Shown: positions 45,969-54,813 of the stretch, in pieces
How the letters are laid out: the number at the start of each line of letters is the position of its first letter
Numbering within the stretch: position 1 is the stretch's first letter
Assembly (NCBI GenBank): GCA_022825725.1
Contig: JAJDWE010000084.1
Span: 16,058 to 80,057, forward strand
Length of the DNA: 64,000 bases
Reading direction: 5' to 3'
Source: Gemmatimonadota bacterium
GTDB taxonomy: Bacteria > Gemmatimonadota > Gemmatimonadetes > Palauibacterales > Palauibacteraceae
Translations under genes and position numbers: made by a program
The notes under the pieces: generated by a model
What the model saw: the letters and a program-made list of their open reading frames with translations, nothing else
The model's database searches: none
What the model was told of the DNA's origin: nothing

Positions 45969-46857
45969 ACGCTTCCGGCTCGAGCGGTATGTACCCCGTC
46001 TCCGGGATCAGGGTCGCCGCGTGCTCGAGGGTGAAGTGCACGAACGCCCGGACCTCCGGCCGGTCGAGCGCGTCACGCCGAATGTAGATGTACATCGGCC
46101 GAGCGAGCGGCGTATACGTACCGTTCAGGATCGTTTCGCGGGACGGCGCGACGCAACCGTCGCCACCGTCGACTTCAATCGCGCGCAGTTGCTCCTGGTT
46201 GTCCTCGAAGTACGCGTAGCCGAAGTAGCCGAGCGCGCCCGGATCGCCGCTCACCCCCCCGACGAGCACGTTGTCGTCGGCGCTGGCGGTGTAGTCGCTA
46301 CGGCTCGCGCCCGCCTCGCCGACCACGGCGGCCGTGAAGTAGTCGAAGGTGCCCGAGTCGGTGTCGGGGCCGTACAGCTTCAGCTCCTCATCCGGCCATT
46401 CCGGGCGCAACTGGCTCCATCTCTCGATCCCGGACCCGGGCGTCCATACGCGCCGGAGTTCGGCCACGCTGACGCAGGCGACCCAGTCGTTGGAGGGGTG
46501 CACGACCAGCGTGAGGCCGTCCCGGGCGATCTGGAGTTCGACCGGTTCGATGCCCTCCGCCCGGCAGGCCGCCGCCTCGGCTTCGTTGATCTGCCGCGAC
46601 GCGTTCGTGATGTCGGTCTCGCCGTTGCAGAACCTCTGGAACCCGCCGCCCGTGCCGGAGACGCCGACCGACACGCGGACCGCGCGTCCGCCGGCGATCT
46701 GGAACTCCTCGGCCATCGCCTGGCTGATCGGAAACACGGTGCTCGAGCCGTCGATCTCGATGAGCCGCGACGAGGCGCCGCCGCCTCCGCCGGCCCCGCA
46801 GCCCCAGGCGGAGAGGAGCGCCAGAACCGCCAGCGCGCGACCGCTAGGCCGGGACAT
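45940..46857 (-). CDS. pstS: Phosphate-binding lipoprotein PstS
   Basis: Periplasmic phosphate receptor, 305 aa from the ATG at 46857. The signal peptide ends at a probable lipidated Cys ([11 protein letters not shown]), so it is anchored, as in many non-enteric bacteria. Ligand-binding elements: [19 protein letters not shown] (GSST), [20 protein letters not shown] and [14 protein letters not shown]. The PstS-type C-terminus [20 protein letters not shown] is typical. The ATG lies 14 bp inside the end of phoR. Order phoB-phoR-pstS is unlike the separate operons of E. coli. Confidence 0.95.
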   Translation of the reverse strand: MSRPSGRALAVLALLSAWGCGAGGGGGASSRLIEIDGSSTVFPISQAMAEEFQIAGGRAVRVSVGVSGTGGGFQRFCNGETDITNASRQINEAEAAACRAEGIEPVELQIARDGLTLVVHPSNDWVACVSVAELRRVWTPGSGIERWSQLRPEWPDEELKLYGPDTDSGTFDYFTAAVVGEAGASRSDYTASADDNVLVGGVSGDPGALGYFGYAYFEDNQEQLRAIEVDGGDGCVAPSRETILNGTYTPLARPMYIYIRRDALDRPEVRAFVHFTLEHAATLIPETGYIPLEPEAYAEIRARIG

Positions 46858-48202
46858 CGACGGTCTCCTCGTCGGCGACGGCCGCCGCGACCGGCAGGGT
46901 GAACCACACCGTCGTCCCGCTGCCGAGTGCGCTGTCGATGCCGACCTCGCCCCCATGTGCCTCGACGAAGTGCTTGACGATCGCGAGTCCGAGTCCGGTG
47001 CCCCCGCGGGCGCGCGAACGCGCCGGGTCGACCCGGTAGAAGCGCTCGAACACGCGCTCCACGTGCACCGACGGGATTCCCGGCCCCCCGTCCGTGACCT
47101 CGACGCGCTGGAACTCCCCGTCGGACCGGATCCGCACGGCGATGTTCGGGTCGTCATCGCTGTAGCGCGCCGCGTTGTCCAGGAGGTTGCGCAGCACCTG
47201 CCGGATCGCGTCCGGGTCCGCGTACGCGGGCTCCTGCGTGCCGGAGACGTCCAGCGTCACCTCCTCTCCCCGCACCCGGGGCGAGAGCGTCTCCCAGACC
47301 TCCAGGGCGACGGCCCCCACCGACACCGGCTGCGGCTCGGGACTCCAACTGCCGGACTCCAGCAGCGAGAGATCGAGGAGGTCCTCCACCAGGTGTCGCA
47401 TGCGCGTCGCGTTGACGAGGATGCGCCGGGCGAAATCGCGCGCGTGACCGGCATCGAGTTCGCCCTCCGAGAGTGCCTCCGCGAAACCGACGACGCTCGT
47501 CAGCGGGGTCTTGAGTTCGTGGGACACGTTCGCGACGAAATCGCGCCGGACCCCTTCGAGACGCCGCATCACGGTGAGATCGTGCAGCACGATGACCGCG
47601 CCCGAGCGGTGGGGACGGGTCGACATCAGCACGGTATGCTCGCCGAGTTCGACCTCGACGGTCGTGGACTCGCCCCGCCGCGCGGCGCTCACCGCATGGA
47701 TGACGCGGGGGGAGCGGAAGAGCGTGCCGATGCGAACGCCCGGCGAGACGTCGCGCCCCGCCCAGCGCTCGAACGCGGGGTTGCAGAGGCTCACGAGCCC
47801 GTCGCGGTCGATGAAGGCGAGCCCGTCCTCCAGCCCGTCGAACAGGATCCGGAGGTCGCTGGACTCGCGTTCGGACTGCGCCACGCGGTCCCTCACCTCG
47901 CCCGCCATGCGGTCGATCGCCCGGTTCAGGGAACCCACCGGCCCCGCAGCGGCCGGAGAGCCGGAAGGATCGAGATCGCCGGAAGCGATGCGGTCCACGG
48001 CCTCCCGAGCCTGGTCGACTTCCGCCTCGATCCGGCGGGCCGCCAGCCGGGTGGCGGGCCAGAGCAGGATGAGAATGACGCCGAACACGGCCGATTCGAC
48101 GGCGATCCCGATCGCGTCGAGCCCGAACAGGAACCAGGCGGCGACATACGCCACCAGGAGAACCGCCGCCGCGGCGAGAAAAAAGCGGTTCGCGAGTCTC
48201 AC
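46844..48202 (-). CDS. phoR: Phosphate-regulon sensor histidine kinase PhoR
   Basis: 452 aa. Two adjacent N-terminal membrane helices (about 8-26 and 32-49) with almost no periplasmic loop, as expected for PhoR, which senses through PstSCAB and PhoU. A HAMP-like segment (about 50-100), a PAS domain (about 110-210, LRILFDGLEDGLAFIDRDGL), HisKA with SHELKTPLTSVVGFAEALSE (phospho-acceptor H228) and the ATPase domain (LLDNAARYSDDDPN; DGGPGIP; GGTGLGLAIVKHFVEAHGG) follow. It starts ten bases after the phoB stop. Confidence 0.95.
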   Translation of the reverse strand: MRLANRFFLAAAAVLLVAYVAAWFLFGLDAIGIAVESAVFGVILILLWPATRLAARRIEAEVDQAREAVDRIASGDLDPSGSPAAAGPVGSLNRAIDRMAGEVRDRVAQSERESSDLRILFDGLEDGLAFIDRDGLVSLCNPAFERWAGRDVSPGVRIGTLFRSPRVIHAVSAARRGESTTVEVELGEHTVLMSTRPHRSGAVIVLHDLTVMRRLEGVRRDFVANVSHELKTPLTSVVGFAEALSEGELDAGHARDFARRILVNATRMRHLVEDLLDLSLLESGSWSPEPQPVSVGAVALEVWETLSPRVRGEEVTLDVSGTQEPAYADPDAIRQVLRNLLDNAARYSDDDPNIAVRIRSDGEFQRVEVTDGGPGIPSVHVERVFERFYRVDPARSRARGGTGLGLAIVKHFVEAHGGEVGIDSALGSGTTVWFTLPVAAAVADEETVDVPA

Positions 48203-48212
48203 GGCGCGCGAG

Positions 48213-48917
48213 CTACTTGTCGAGAGCCCGGAACCGGTAGCCGATCCCTCGAACCGTCTCGATCAGGGGGGCGGCGCCCCCGAGCTTCGTCCGCAGGCGG
48301 GCGACGTGCATGTCGACCGTGCGCGTCTCGATCGCCGCGTTCGTGTCCCAGACGGCCTGGAGCAGCTGGCGGCGGCTCTGCACCCGTCCCCGCCGCTCGA
48401 GCAGCACTTCGAGCAGGCGGTACTCCAGCGGCGTCAGGTCGACCTCGGCGCCCTCCGAGAAGGCCCGGTGCGCCTCGCGGTCGAGTTCCACGGGACCCAC
48501 CGCGATCCTCCGCGAGACGGAGACCGGTTCCGCCTTCGCGCGCCGCAGCAGCGCCTCCACGCGGAGCGTGAGTTCGCGCGCGCTGAACGGCTTCGTGATG
48601 TAGTCGTCGGCCCCGACCTCGAATCCCTTGACCCTCTCTTCCTCTTCTCGCCTCGCCGTGAGCAGGATGACGGGGATCGAGTTCGTGCGGTCGGCGCGCT
48701 TGAGCCGCTGCAACACCTCGTATCCGTCCATCCCCGGCAGCATGAGGTCGAGGATGATGAGGTCCGGGCGCTCGGCGTCCGCCGTCGTCAGCGCCCCCTG
48801 GCCGTTCACGGCCGTGGTCACCCGGTATCCTTCACGACTCAGGTGATACACGAGTACGCTGAGGATGTCCGGCTCGTCGTCCACTACCAGGATCTGTGCG
48901 TCCGCCATCGTCACCAT
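48213..48917 (-). CDS. phoB: Phosphate-regulon response regulator PhoB
   Basis: 234 aa from the ATG at 48917 (GGAG eight bases upstream); a second ATG at 48908 gives 231 aa. Receiver domain: ILVVDDEPDILSVL, phospho-acceptor Asp in LIILDLMLPGMDG (D57), conserved Thr and Lys (LLTARREEEERVKG; DDYITKPFSARELTLRVEAL). Winged-helix OmpR-type output domain: VDLTPLEYRLLEVLLERRGR and TVDMHVARLRTKLG followed by IETVRGIGYRF. First gene of the seven-gene pho/pst operon. The upstream spacer has 11-bp-phased repeats that could be its own binding sites, implying autoregulation. Confidence 0.95.
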   Translation of the reverse strand: MVTMADAQILVVDDEPDILSVLVYHLSREGYRVTTAVNGQGALTTADAERPDLIILDLMLPGMDGYEVLQRLKRADRTNSIPVILLTARREEEERVKGFEVGADDYITKPFSARELTLRVEALLRRAKAEPVSVSRRIAVGPVELDREAHRAFSEGAEVDLTPLEYRLLEVLLERRGRVQSRRQLLQAVWDTNAAIETRTVDMHVARLRTKLGGAAPLIETVRGIGYRFRALDK

Positions 48918-48935
48918 GCCGCAGGCTCCCGCAAT

Positions 48936-48961
48936 CTGTGAATTCGTCCTGTGAATTCGTC
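48936..48961 (-). repeat. Two tandem 13-bp repeats in the phoB leader
   Basis: CTGTGAATTCGTC (plus-strand reading) occurs at 48936-48948 and again, head to tail, at 48949-48961, just upstream of the phoB start. The CTGTGA core resembles the CTGTGAC of the putative Pho box at 49076. The 13-bp spacing differs from the 11-bp period expected for PhoB half-sites, so it may be a duplication without binding role. Confidence 0.6.
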
Positions 48962-49014
48962 CGCGCTTCGGACCCGATCCGGGGGAATCCTGGGTCGCAC
49001 CTGCCGTTGGTATC

Positions 49015-49042
49015 GTAACTAATTTGTAACCATAGCGTAAAC
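49015..49042. promoter_or_regulatory. Putative Pho box: three GTAAC-type half-sites at exact 11-bp spacing
   Basis: GTAAC begins at 49015 and 49026, then GTAAA at 49037, each exactly 11 bp apart, in the spacer between divergent phoB and a TonB receptor gene. PhoB binds tandem direct repeats with an 11-bp period in E. coli (CTGTCAT units) and cyanobacteria (CTTAACC units). The local sequence is also AT-rich for this genome. It would lie near -35 of phoB on the minus strand. Confidence 0.55.
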
Positions 49043-49076
49043 GCCCCGGCCGCGTGACGCGTTCGCCGTGGAACCT

Positions 49077-49092
49077 GTGACAAACTCGTGAC
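49077..49092. promoter_or_regulatory. Second putative Pho box: two GTGAC half-sites at 11-bp spacing
   Basis: CTGTGACAAACTCGTGAC (49075-49092) contains GTGAC at 49077 and 49088, 11 bp apart. It lies on the TonB-receptor side of the spacer, with a TATCCT (49125-49130) possible -10 downstream. A further GTGAC sits at 49054, off phase. This could control the divergent receptor operon. Confidence 0.45.
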
Positions 49093-49181
49093 GCTTCCTG
49101 TCTTGGGGCGTTACCCGACCCGCCTATCCTTTCCGCCGGTAGCAGGCCCCGCAGTCGAATATTCCCGGAGAAACCAACTTC

Positions 49182-52025
49182 ATGACCAGTTCCGGACGAC
49201 AACGCAGACCCCGGTTTCGGGCGGGACTCGCGGTGCTTTCCGCCCTTCTCCTGCTCGGCCTGGCGACGACGGTCGCCGCGCAGGACGAGGCGCGAGGGCG
49301 CATCTCCGGCCGCATCGTCGATGAGGACACCGCGCGGCCGCTGAGTCTGGCGCAGATCTCCATACCATCGCTGAACACGGGCACCCTCAGCGATGTCGAC
49401 GGTCGCTGGACGCTGTCTTCCCTGCCTGCCGGCACGTACAGCGTGACCGCCCGCCTCATCGGGTACGCCACCAAGACGATCACCGGTGTCCTCGTCGTGG
49501 CCGGCGACGTCGCGACCCTGGACATCTCGCTGCCGCCGCAGGCGATCGAACTGAACGACCTGACGGTGACCGTGGCGGACCAGCGGGGCACCGCTTCCGC
49601 CGTCCTCGAGAACCGGCAGACCGCCGCCGCCGTCACGGACGCGATCGGCCGCGAGCAGATCTCCGACTCGCCCGACTCGGATGCGGCCGCGGCGATGGCG
49701 CGCGTCCCGGGCGTCTCCATCGTCGACAAGAAGTTCGTCTTCGTGCGCGGCCTCGGCGAACGCTACGGCAACACGACGCTCGACGGCGCGGTCATGCCCT
49801 CACCGATCGCGGACCGCAAGGCCGTCCCGCTCGACCTCGTGCCGGCCAGCTTCATCGAGAGCGTCTCCACCTCGAAGAGCTATCTCCCCCGGCAGCCGGC
49901 CGATTACGCCGGCGGCCTCGTCCAGATCGAGACGCGCAAGGTCCCGGGAGAGAACTTCTTCAAGGTCGGGCTCGGGACCGGCATGGAGACGGCGACGACC
50001 GGCAAGAGCGGCCTCGACTACGGCGGCGCGGGACTCGACTTCCTCGGCATCGACGACGGACGGCGCGGCCTCCCCGACATCCTGCCGATGGACAGGCCGG
50101 TCAACCGCGGAAACCTGAGCCGGGAAGAACTGGAAGCGATCGGGGAGGCGTTCGCTCCGGGGTGGGCCGGCACGCCGCGCGACCTCCCCTTCGGGCGCAG
50201 CGGCGAACTCGCCTTCGCCACCGAGTTTCCGGTCGCGTCAAGGGACGTGGGCATCCTCGCCACCGCGCACTGGGACGATTCGTGGAACCGTCGCGACGGC
50301 TACGTGGAACGCGTGTTCGCTTCGTCCGGCCTCGCCGATCCCGAAGTCGACTACGCGGGCGACCAGTCGACGCGCACGGTCACCCTCGGCGGCCTGCTGA
50401 ACGTGGACTACCCGCTCGCACCGAGCCACCGGATCTCGTTCAACGGGCTCCTCAACCGCGTCACCGAAGACCAGGCGCGCATTCTCGAGGGCTTCAACCT
50501 CGACTCGAACACGGACCAGCGGAATACGCGAATCCAGTACGTGGAGAACTCGCTCGCCCAGGGCCGCCTGAGCGGGAAGCACTACTTCAACGCCCTCGGC
50601 GGGACGACCGTGGAGTGGAAGGGCGCCTACTCGCGCGCCGGCCGCTACGAGCCGAACACGCGCGAGGTGCTGTATCGTGAGTCCGGCGGGGTCTTCCTGT
50701 GGGACAACTTCATCCAGAGCGGGAGCATCTTCCACCAGGACCTCACGGAAGACGCGGTCAACCTCAACTTCGACGTGCAGTTCCCCATGCGGGTGAACGG
50801 ACAGGCAGGCACGATCGAGGTCGGCGCGTCGCGCCTCGCCCGCGACCGGGACGTGCTCAGCCGGCGGTTCCGGTTCATCCCCAACCGATCGATTCCGGAT
50901 GAGGTGAAGGCGGCGTCGCCCGACGGGATCTTCACGCCGGACAATATCGGCCTCGGCCCGCGGCAGTTCGAGATCCAGGAGGCGACGTTCCGTCCCGACA
51001 ACTACGTGGCCGACCAGACCACGACGGGCGCCTACGTCATGGCCGACTTCGAGTTGCTCCCCCGCCTCCGCTTCGCCGGCGGTGCGCGGATCGAGCGCAG
51101 CCGGCAGTTCGTCGAGCCGAGGGACGTCTTCACGAAGGGCCGGCAGCCGCTCACGGGCGCGGAACTGGACGACACGGATATCGTGCCCGGCGCGACGCTC
51201 ACGTGGGCGGCGAGCGACCGGATCAACGTGCGCGCCGCGGCTTCCCGCACCCTGGCCCGCCCGGAGTTTCGCGAACTGGCGCCCTTCTCGTTCGCCGACT
51301 TCGCGGGCGGGTATCTCGTCGTCGGGAACCCCGTACTTCAGCGCTCACGGATCACGAACCTCGACCTGCGGTGGGAGTGGTTCCCGCGGCCCGGCGCGGT
51401 CATCGCGGTGAGCGGATTCTACAAGAAGTTCAGGGATCCGATCGAGGAGGTCGTGTTCCCGAGCAGCGAGTTCATCAAGAGCTGGCTGAACGCGGGGGCG
51501 GCGAACAACCTCGGCACGGAGTTCGAGCTTCGCTCCGACCTCGGCCTGTTGTCCGAATCCCTCGAGAACTTCGCCATCAACTTCAATCTCACGCTGGTCG
51601 ACTCGGAGGTGGAGACGGGGAGCGTGGCCCACATCTTCGTCCCCGGCTCGGGACCGCTCGAGATCGACGTCGTGGGCCGGAAGCGGCGGTTGCAGGGCCA
51701 GTCGCCCTACGTCGTGAACGCCGGCGCGAACTGGGCGAGTTCGTCGGGCCGGACCTCGGTCTCGCTCCTCTTCAACCGCTTCGGGCGGCGGATCAGCCAG
51801 GTCGGCAGCCAGTTCCTCGAGAGCGTGTTCGAGGAGGCGCGGAGCCAGTTCGACCTCGTCTTCGAGCAGGCGATCGGAACGCGGATCTCGGCGAAGCTCG
51901 GCGCCACGAACCTTCTCGCCGCCGAATACCGCTTCACGCAGGGCGGCGACCTGCTGCGGGGCTGGCGGCCTGGGCGGGCGTTCTCCGTGGGCATGACCTG
52001 GCAACCGACGGGAGATGACCGATGA
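49182..52025 (+). CDS. TonB-dependent receptor with carboxypeptidase-like regulatory domain, probably Pho-regulated
   Basis: Outer-membrane transporter, 947 aa. The signal peptide ends near TTVAAQ. Residues about 38-120 are a CarboxypepD_reg beta-sandwich (GRISGRIVDEDTARPLSLAQ). The plug (about 130-245) has AAAMARVPGVSIVDKKFVFV, VRGLGERYGNTTLDGAVMPS and PADYAGGLVQIETR. A barrel of about 22 strands follows. It starts 264 bp from phoB in the opposite direction with two Pho-box-like arrays between, and its stop overlaps the next start (ATGA). The substrate is not readable; a phosphorus-containing ligand is inferred from position only. Confidence 0.9.
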   Translation: MTSSGRQRRPRFRAGLAVLSALLLLGLATTVAAQDEARGRISGRIVDEDTARPLSLAQISIPSLNTGTLSDVDGRWTLSSLPAGTYSVTARLIGYATKTITGVLVVAGDVATLDISLPPQAIELNDLTVTVADQRGTASAVLENRQTAAAVTDAIGREQISDSPDSDAAAAMARVPGVSIVDKKFVFVRGLGERYGNTTLDGAVMPSPIADRKAVPLDLVPASFIESVSTSKSYLPRQPADYAGGLVQIETRKVPGENFFKVGLGTGMETATTGKSGLDYGGAGLDFLGIDDGRRGLPDILPMDRPVNRGNLSREELEAIGEAFAPGWAGTPRDLPFGRSGELAFATEFPVASRDVGILATAHWDDSWNRRDGYVERVFASSGLADPEVDYAGDQSTRTVTLGGLLNVDYPLAPSHRISFNGLLNRVTEDQARILEGFNLDSNTDQRNTRIQYVENSLAQGRLSGKHYFNALGGTTVEWKGAYSRAGRYEPNTREVLYRESGGVFLWDNFIQSGSIFHQDLTEDAVNLNFDVQFPMRVNGQAGTIEVGASRLARDRDVLSRRFRFIPNRSIPDEVKAASPDGIFTPDNIGLGPRQFEIQEATFRPDNYVADQTTTGAYVMADFELLPRLRFAGGARIERSRQFVEPRDVFTKGRQPLTGAELDDTDIVPGATLTWAASDRINVRAAASRTLARPEFRELAPFSFADFAGGYLVVGNPVLQRSRITNLDLRWEWFPRPGAVIAVSGFYKKFRDPIEEVVFPSSEFIKSWLNAGAANNLGTEFELRSDLGLLSESLENFAINFNLTLVDSEVETGSVAHIFVPGSGPLEIDVVGRKRRLQGQSPYVVNAGANWASSSGRTSVSLLFNRFGRRISQVGSQFLESVFEEARSQFDLVFEQAIGTRISAKLGATNLLAAEYRFTQGGDLLRGWRPGRAFSVGMTWQPTGDDR

Positions 52026-53350
52026 CCCGGGAACGACGGAATCGCCGGATCGGTCGAGTGCCGGCCGCGCTGCTCCTCGGCGGCTCTCTCCTCGCGTGCG
52101 GAGAACGCGCGGACCTCATCGGGCCGCCGACTCCGGAACTGCCCTCCGCCACGGCGACGCTGTCCGGCACGATCACGCAGTCGATGGAACTCGACCCGGC
52201 GCTCACGTACTACATCCAGGGGACGACGGTCGTCGAGGACGGAGCCACGCTCACGATCCCGGCGGGAACGCTCCTTCTGGGCGATGTGAGTTTCACGGGT
52301 TCCGCCCTCATCGTCCGGCAGGGGGGTCGGCTGGTCGCGCGCGGCACGGCCGACGCGCCGATCGTGTTCACGAGTTCGAACCCCGAGGGCGCGCGCCGTC
52401 GCGGAGACTGGGGCGGGATCGTTCTCAACGGACGCTCGAACTGCAACTTCCCGGCGGACGAGTGTGTCGGCGAGGGGAACTCGGGACCGTACGGCGGCAC
52501 GGTGACGGACGACGACAGCGGCGTGCTCAGCTACGTACGCATCGAGTACGGCGGACGCGAGGTGAGCTTCGGGAACGAACTTAACGGCCTCACGCTGAAC
52601 GGCGTCGGTTCGGGCACGCAACTCGACCATATCCAGTCGCACTTCGGTTCCGACGATGGGATCGAGTTCTTCGGCGGGACGGTGGACCTGAAGTACGCCT
52701 ACGTCACCGGCGCGTCGGACGACTCTTTCGACTATTCGACCGGCTGGCAGGGCCGGGGACAGTTCTGGGCCGCGCAGCAGGATCCGCACGATGCCGACAA
52801 CGGCTTCGAGGTCGACGGGAACGAGGAGAACTTCGACGCCGAACCGTTCACCGATCCGACCATCTACAACGTCACGCTCGTCGGCAAGGAAGCCGGCACC
52901 GGATCCTCCGGCGAGAGCACCCGCGGGATCATCTTCCGGCGCGGCACCGGCGGCGCGATCCACAACGTCGTGATCCTCGGCTTCGAGAAGGGTTTCGACG
53001 TCGATCAGCAGGAGACGGTCGGCCGCGTACAGATCCGGAACAGCTACGTCTACGGACAGTTGAACGGTCAGTTCGAGGATCAGGCCAGGGACGAAGAGGA
53101 TGGCATTGACGAGGAGGCCATCTGGATGACGGACGGGTGGGGGAACCTGACGGGCATCGACCCGCTGCTCACGGACCCCTTCAACCTCATGATGCCCGAC
53201 TTCCGTCCCGCCGCCGGCTCTCCGCTCACGGCGGGCTACGCCCAGCCCGACACGAGCGACGGCTTCTTCGAGGCGGTCGATTACATCGGCGCCTTTGCGC
53301 CGGGCATGCCGCAGTGGATCGAAGGCTGGACCACGTCGGACCAAGGCTAG
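52022..53350 (+). CDS. Secreted right-handed beta-helix-like lipoprotein, function unknown
   Basis: 442 aa. The signal peptide ends in lipobox LLAC (Cys near 26), so it is probably a surface or periplasmic lipoprotein. The body is repeat-rich and glycine/aspartate-rich, typical of right-handed beta-helices: GTTVVEDGATLTIPAGTLLL, ALIVRQGGRLVARGTADAPI, FTSSNPEGARRRGDWGGIVL and HNVVILGFEKGFDVDQ. Similar proteins are widespread beside TonB receptors in Bacteroidota-like genomes and are usually annotated as hypothetical. Acidic patches (DDGIEF, DEEDGIDEE) suggest Ca binding. Translationally coupled to the receptor, so it likely assists capture of the same ligand. Confidence 0.8.
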   Translation: MTRERRNRRIGRVPAALLLGGSLLACGERADLIGPPTPELPSATATLSGTITQSMELDPALTYYIQGTTVVEDGATLTIPAGTLLLGDVSFTGSALIVRQGGRLVARGTADAPIVFTSSNPEGARRRGDWGGIVLNGRSNCNFPADECVGEGNSGPYGGTVTDDDSGVLSYVRIEYGGREVSFGNELNGLTLNGVGSGTQLDHIQSHFGSDDGIEFFGGTVDLKYAYVTGASDDSFDYSTGWQGRGQFWAAQQDPHDADNGFEVDGNEENFDAEPFTDPTIYNVTLVGKEAGTGSSGESTRGIIFRRGTGGAIHNVVILGFEKGFDVDQQETVGRVQIRNSYVYGQLNGQFEDQARDEEDGIDEEAIWMTDGWGNLTGIDPLLTDPFNLMMPDFRPAAGSPLTAGYAQPDTSDGFFEAVDYIGAFAPGMPQWIEGWTTSDQG

Positions 53351-53376
53351 CCGGGAAGCCGGGAACACACGAACGT

Positions 53377-53892
53377 ATGCGTCACACCAGCCTCATCCTC
53401 GGATTGGGTCTGCTACCGATCCTTTCCGGATCCTGCGTGGATGCTCCGTCCGACGGAGGGCGGAGACTGCCCGGATCCGCCGGATCCCTCGCGGAGCTGG
53501 CGACCACGGTCCTCGCCGGGCTGGCCGCGGCGGATACCCTCCGCCTCGAAACCGTCCGCCTCACCGAGGTCGAACACAACGAGATGGTGTGGCCCGAACT
53601 TCCGGCCTCCGCGCCGGAGGTGAACTACCCGGTGGACCTCGCGTGGAAGAACATCCGGACGCGGAACCGCGCGGCGCTCTCCGACCTCTTCGGCGTGTAC
53701 GAGGACCGGAAGCTCCAGTTCGTCGACGCGGAGTGCCGCGGGCCCACGGAGGCGTTCGAAAGCTTCGTCGTGCACACCGACTGCTGGGTGACCCTCAGGC
53801 GCGACGGGGAACTCGCGTCGCCGCAGCAGATCTTCAAGGACGTCCTCGACTGGGACGGCGAACTCAAGATCTTCCGCTTCTACGAGCCGTGA
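53377..53892 (+). CDS. Small lipoprotein encoded with the TonB receptor, function unknown
   Basis: 171 aa from the ATG at 53377, 26 bp after the beta-helix gene. The signal peptide (LILGLGLLPILSGSC, Cys at 20) gives an imperfect lipobox. After a low-complexity segment, a mixed alpha/beta domain follows (LETVRLTEVEHNEMVWPELP; PVDLAWKNIRTRNRAALSDL; VHTDCWVTLRRDGE; FKDVLDWDGELKIFRFYE), with two cysteines (ECRGP and TDCWV) that could form a disulfide. No family recognised. Third and last gene of the putative Pho-regulated trio; convergent with nadE. Confidence 0.7.
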   Translation: MRHTSLILGLGLLPILSGSCVDAPSDGGRRLPGSAGSLAELATTVLAGLAAADTLRLETVRLTEVEHNEMVWPELPASAPEVNYPVDLAWKNIRTRNRAALSDLFGVYEDRKLQFVDAECRGPTEAFESFVVHTDCWVTLRRDGELASPQQIFKDVLDWDGELKIFRFYEP

Positions 53893-53934
53893 GCGCTCCG
53901 TAGTCCGCGCTCGGCAGTCGCCTCGCCCGTCCGG

Positions 53935-54813
53935 TCAGTAGTCCACGGGGCGCAGATACCACTCTCCGATCGCCGTCGGCGAGAGCATTGCGACGGTCGG
54001 GAGGTGGCGCTTCCAGTGCGTGCCCTCGAGCCGGCCCGCAACGAGTTCGACCTTCCTTCTCTCGAAGCCCGCCTCTACCAGGTCATCCGGCCCGAGCCCG
54101 GAGATGAGGTGGTGGAGGATGAGATCGGCTTCGGGGTACGTGACGCCCAGGTCCTCCTCGTCCGTCTGCCCCTGGATCAGATCCGCCGTCGCCGGTTTGT
54201 CGACGACCTCGGCGGGCACGCCGATGGCCCGCGCGAGCGCCCAGACCTGGCTCTTGAACAGGTCGCCGAGCGGGTTCACGGGCGGGGAGTCGTCCGCGTG
54301 CCAGGTGTAGTAGCCGAGAAGACGCTCGGCCTTGTTTCCCGTGCCCACGGGGAGCGCGGAGAGCTTGAAGGCCTGGTCGAAGAGGACGATCATCCGCTGG
54401 CGCGCGGCCACGTTGCCCCGCCGGTGTCCGCCGGCCTCGGGCTCGAACTCGTCGAGGTAGCCGTCCACGGCGCGCGTGATGTCGATGGTGCGGGTCGGGA
54501 TCCCGAACTTCTTCGCCACGAGCAGGGCGTGCTCGCGGCTCCAGGGGCTCGACGTCCGGTAGGGCAGCAGGAGGGCGAGCACCGCTTCCGGGCCGAGAGC
54601 TTCCGCGCACAGCGCCGCGGTCAGGGCGGAATCGACCCCTCCCGACAGCCCGACGACGACCCGGCGGAAGCCGCGCCGGCGCTCGATCTCCTCGCGGAGG
54701 AATTGAACGAGCCAGGTCCGCACGAGATCGGTGTCGATGTCGAGCGGGCTGGCATCCGCGGGGTCCGGAGCGCGGGCCACGGCGACGCCCGGCGGCGGCC
54801 ACGCGCCGGTCAT
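53935..54813 (-). CDS. nadE: NAD+ synthetase (synthetase domain only)
   Basis: 292 aa from the ATG at 54813, whose ATGA overlaps the nitrilase stop. ATP-PPase motif GLSGGVDSALTAALCAE (S57-S62); LPYRTSSPWSREHALLVAKK; GTGNKAERLLGYYTWHADDS; ATADLIQGQTDEEDLGVTYP and DLILHHLISG complete the NadE fold. It adenylates deamido-NAD and accepts ammonia to form NAD+. Typical glutamine-dependent enzymes carry a nitrilase domain in the same chain. Here that domain is the separate, overlapping upstream gene, so the two probably form one enzyme. Longer upstream frames are rejected. Confidence 0.93.
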   Translation of the reverse strand: MTGAWPPPGVAVARAPDPADASPLDIDTDLVRTWLVQFLREEIERRRGFRRVVVGLSGGVDSALTAALCAEALGPEAVLALLLPYRTSSPWSREHALLVAKKFGIPTRTIDITRAVDGYLDEFEPEAGGHRRGNVAARQRMIVLFDQAFKLSALPVGTGNKAERLLGYYTWHADDSPPVNPLGDLFKSQVWALARAIGVPAEVVDKPATADLIQGQTDEEDLGVTYPEADLILHHLISGLGPDDLVEAGFERRKVELVAGRLEGTHWKRHLPTVAMLSPTAIGEWYLRPVDY

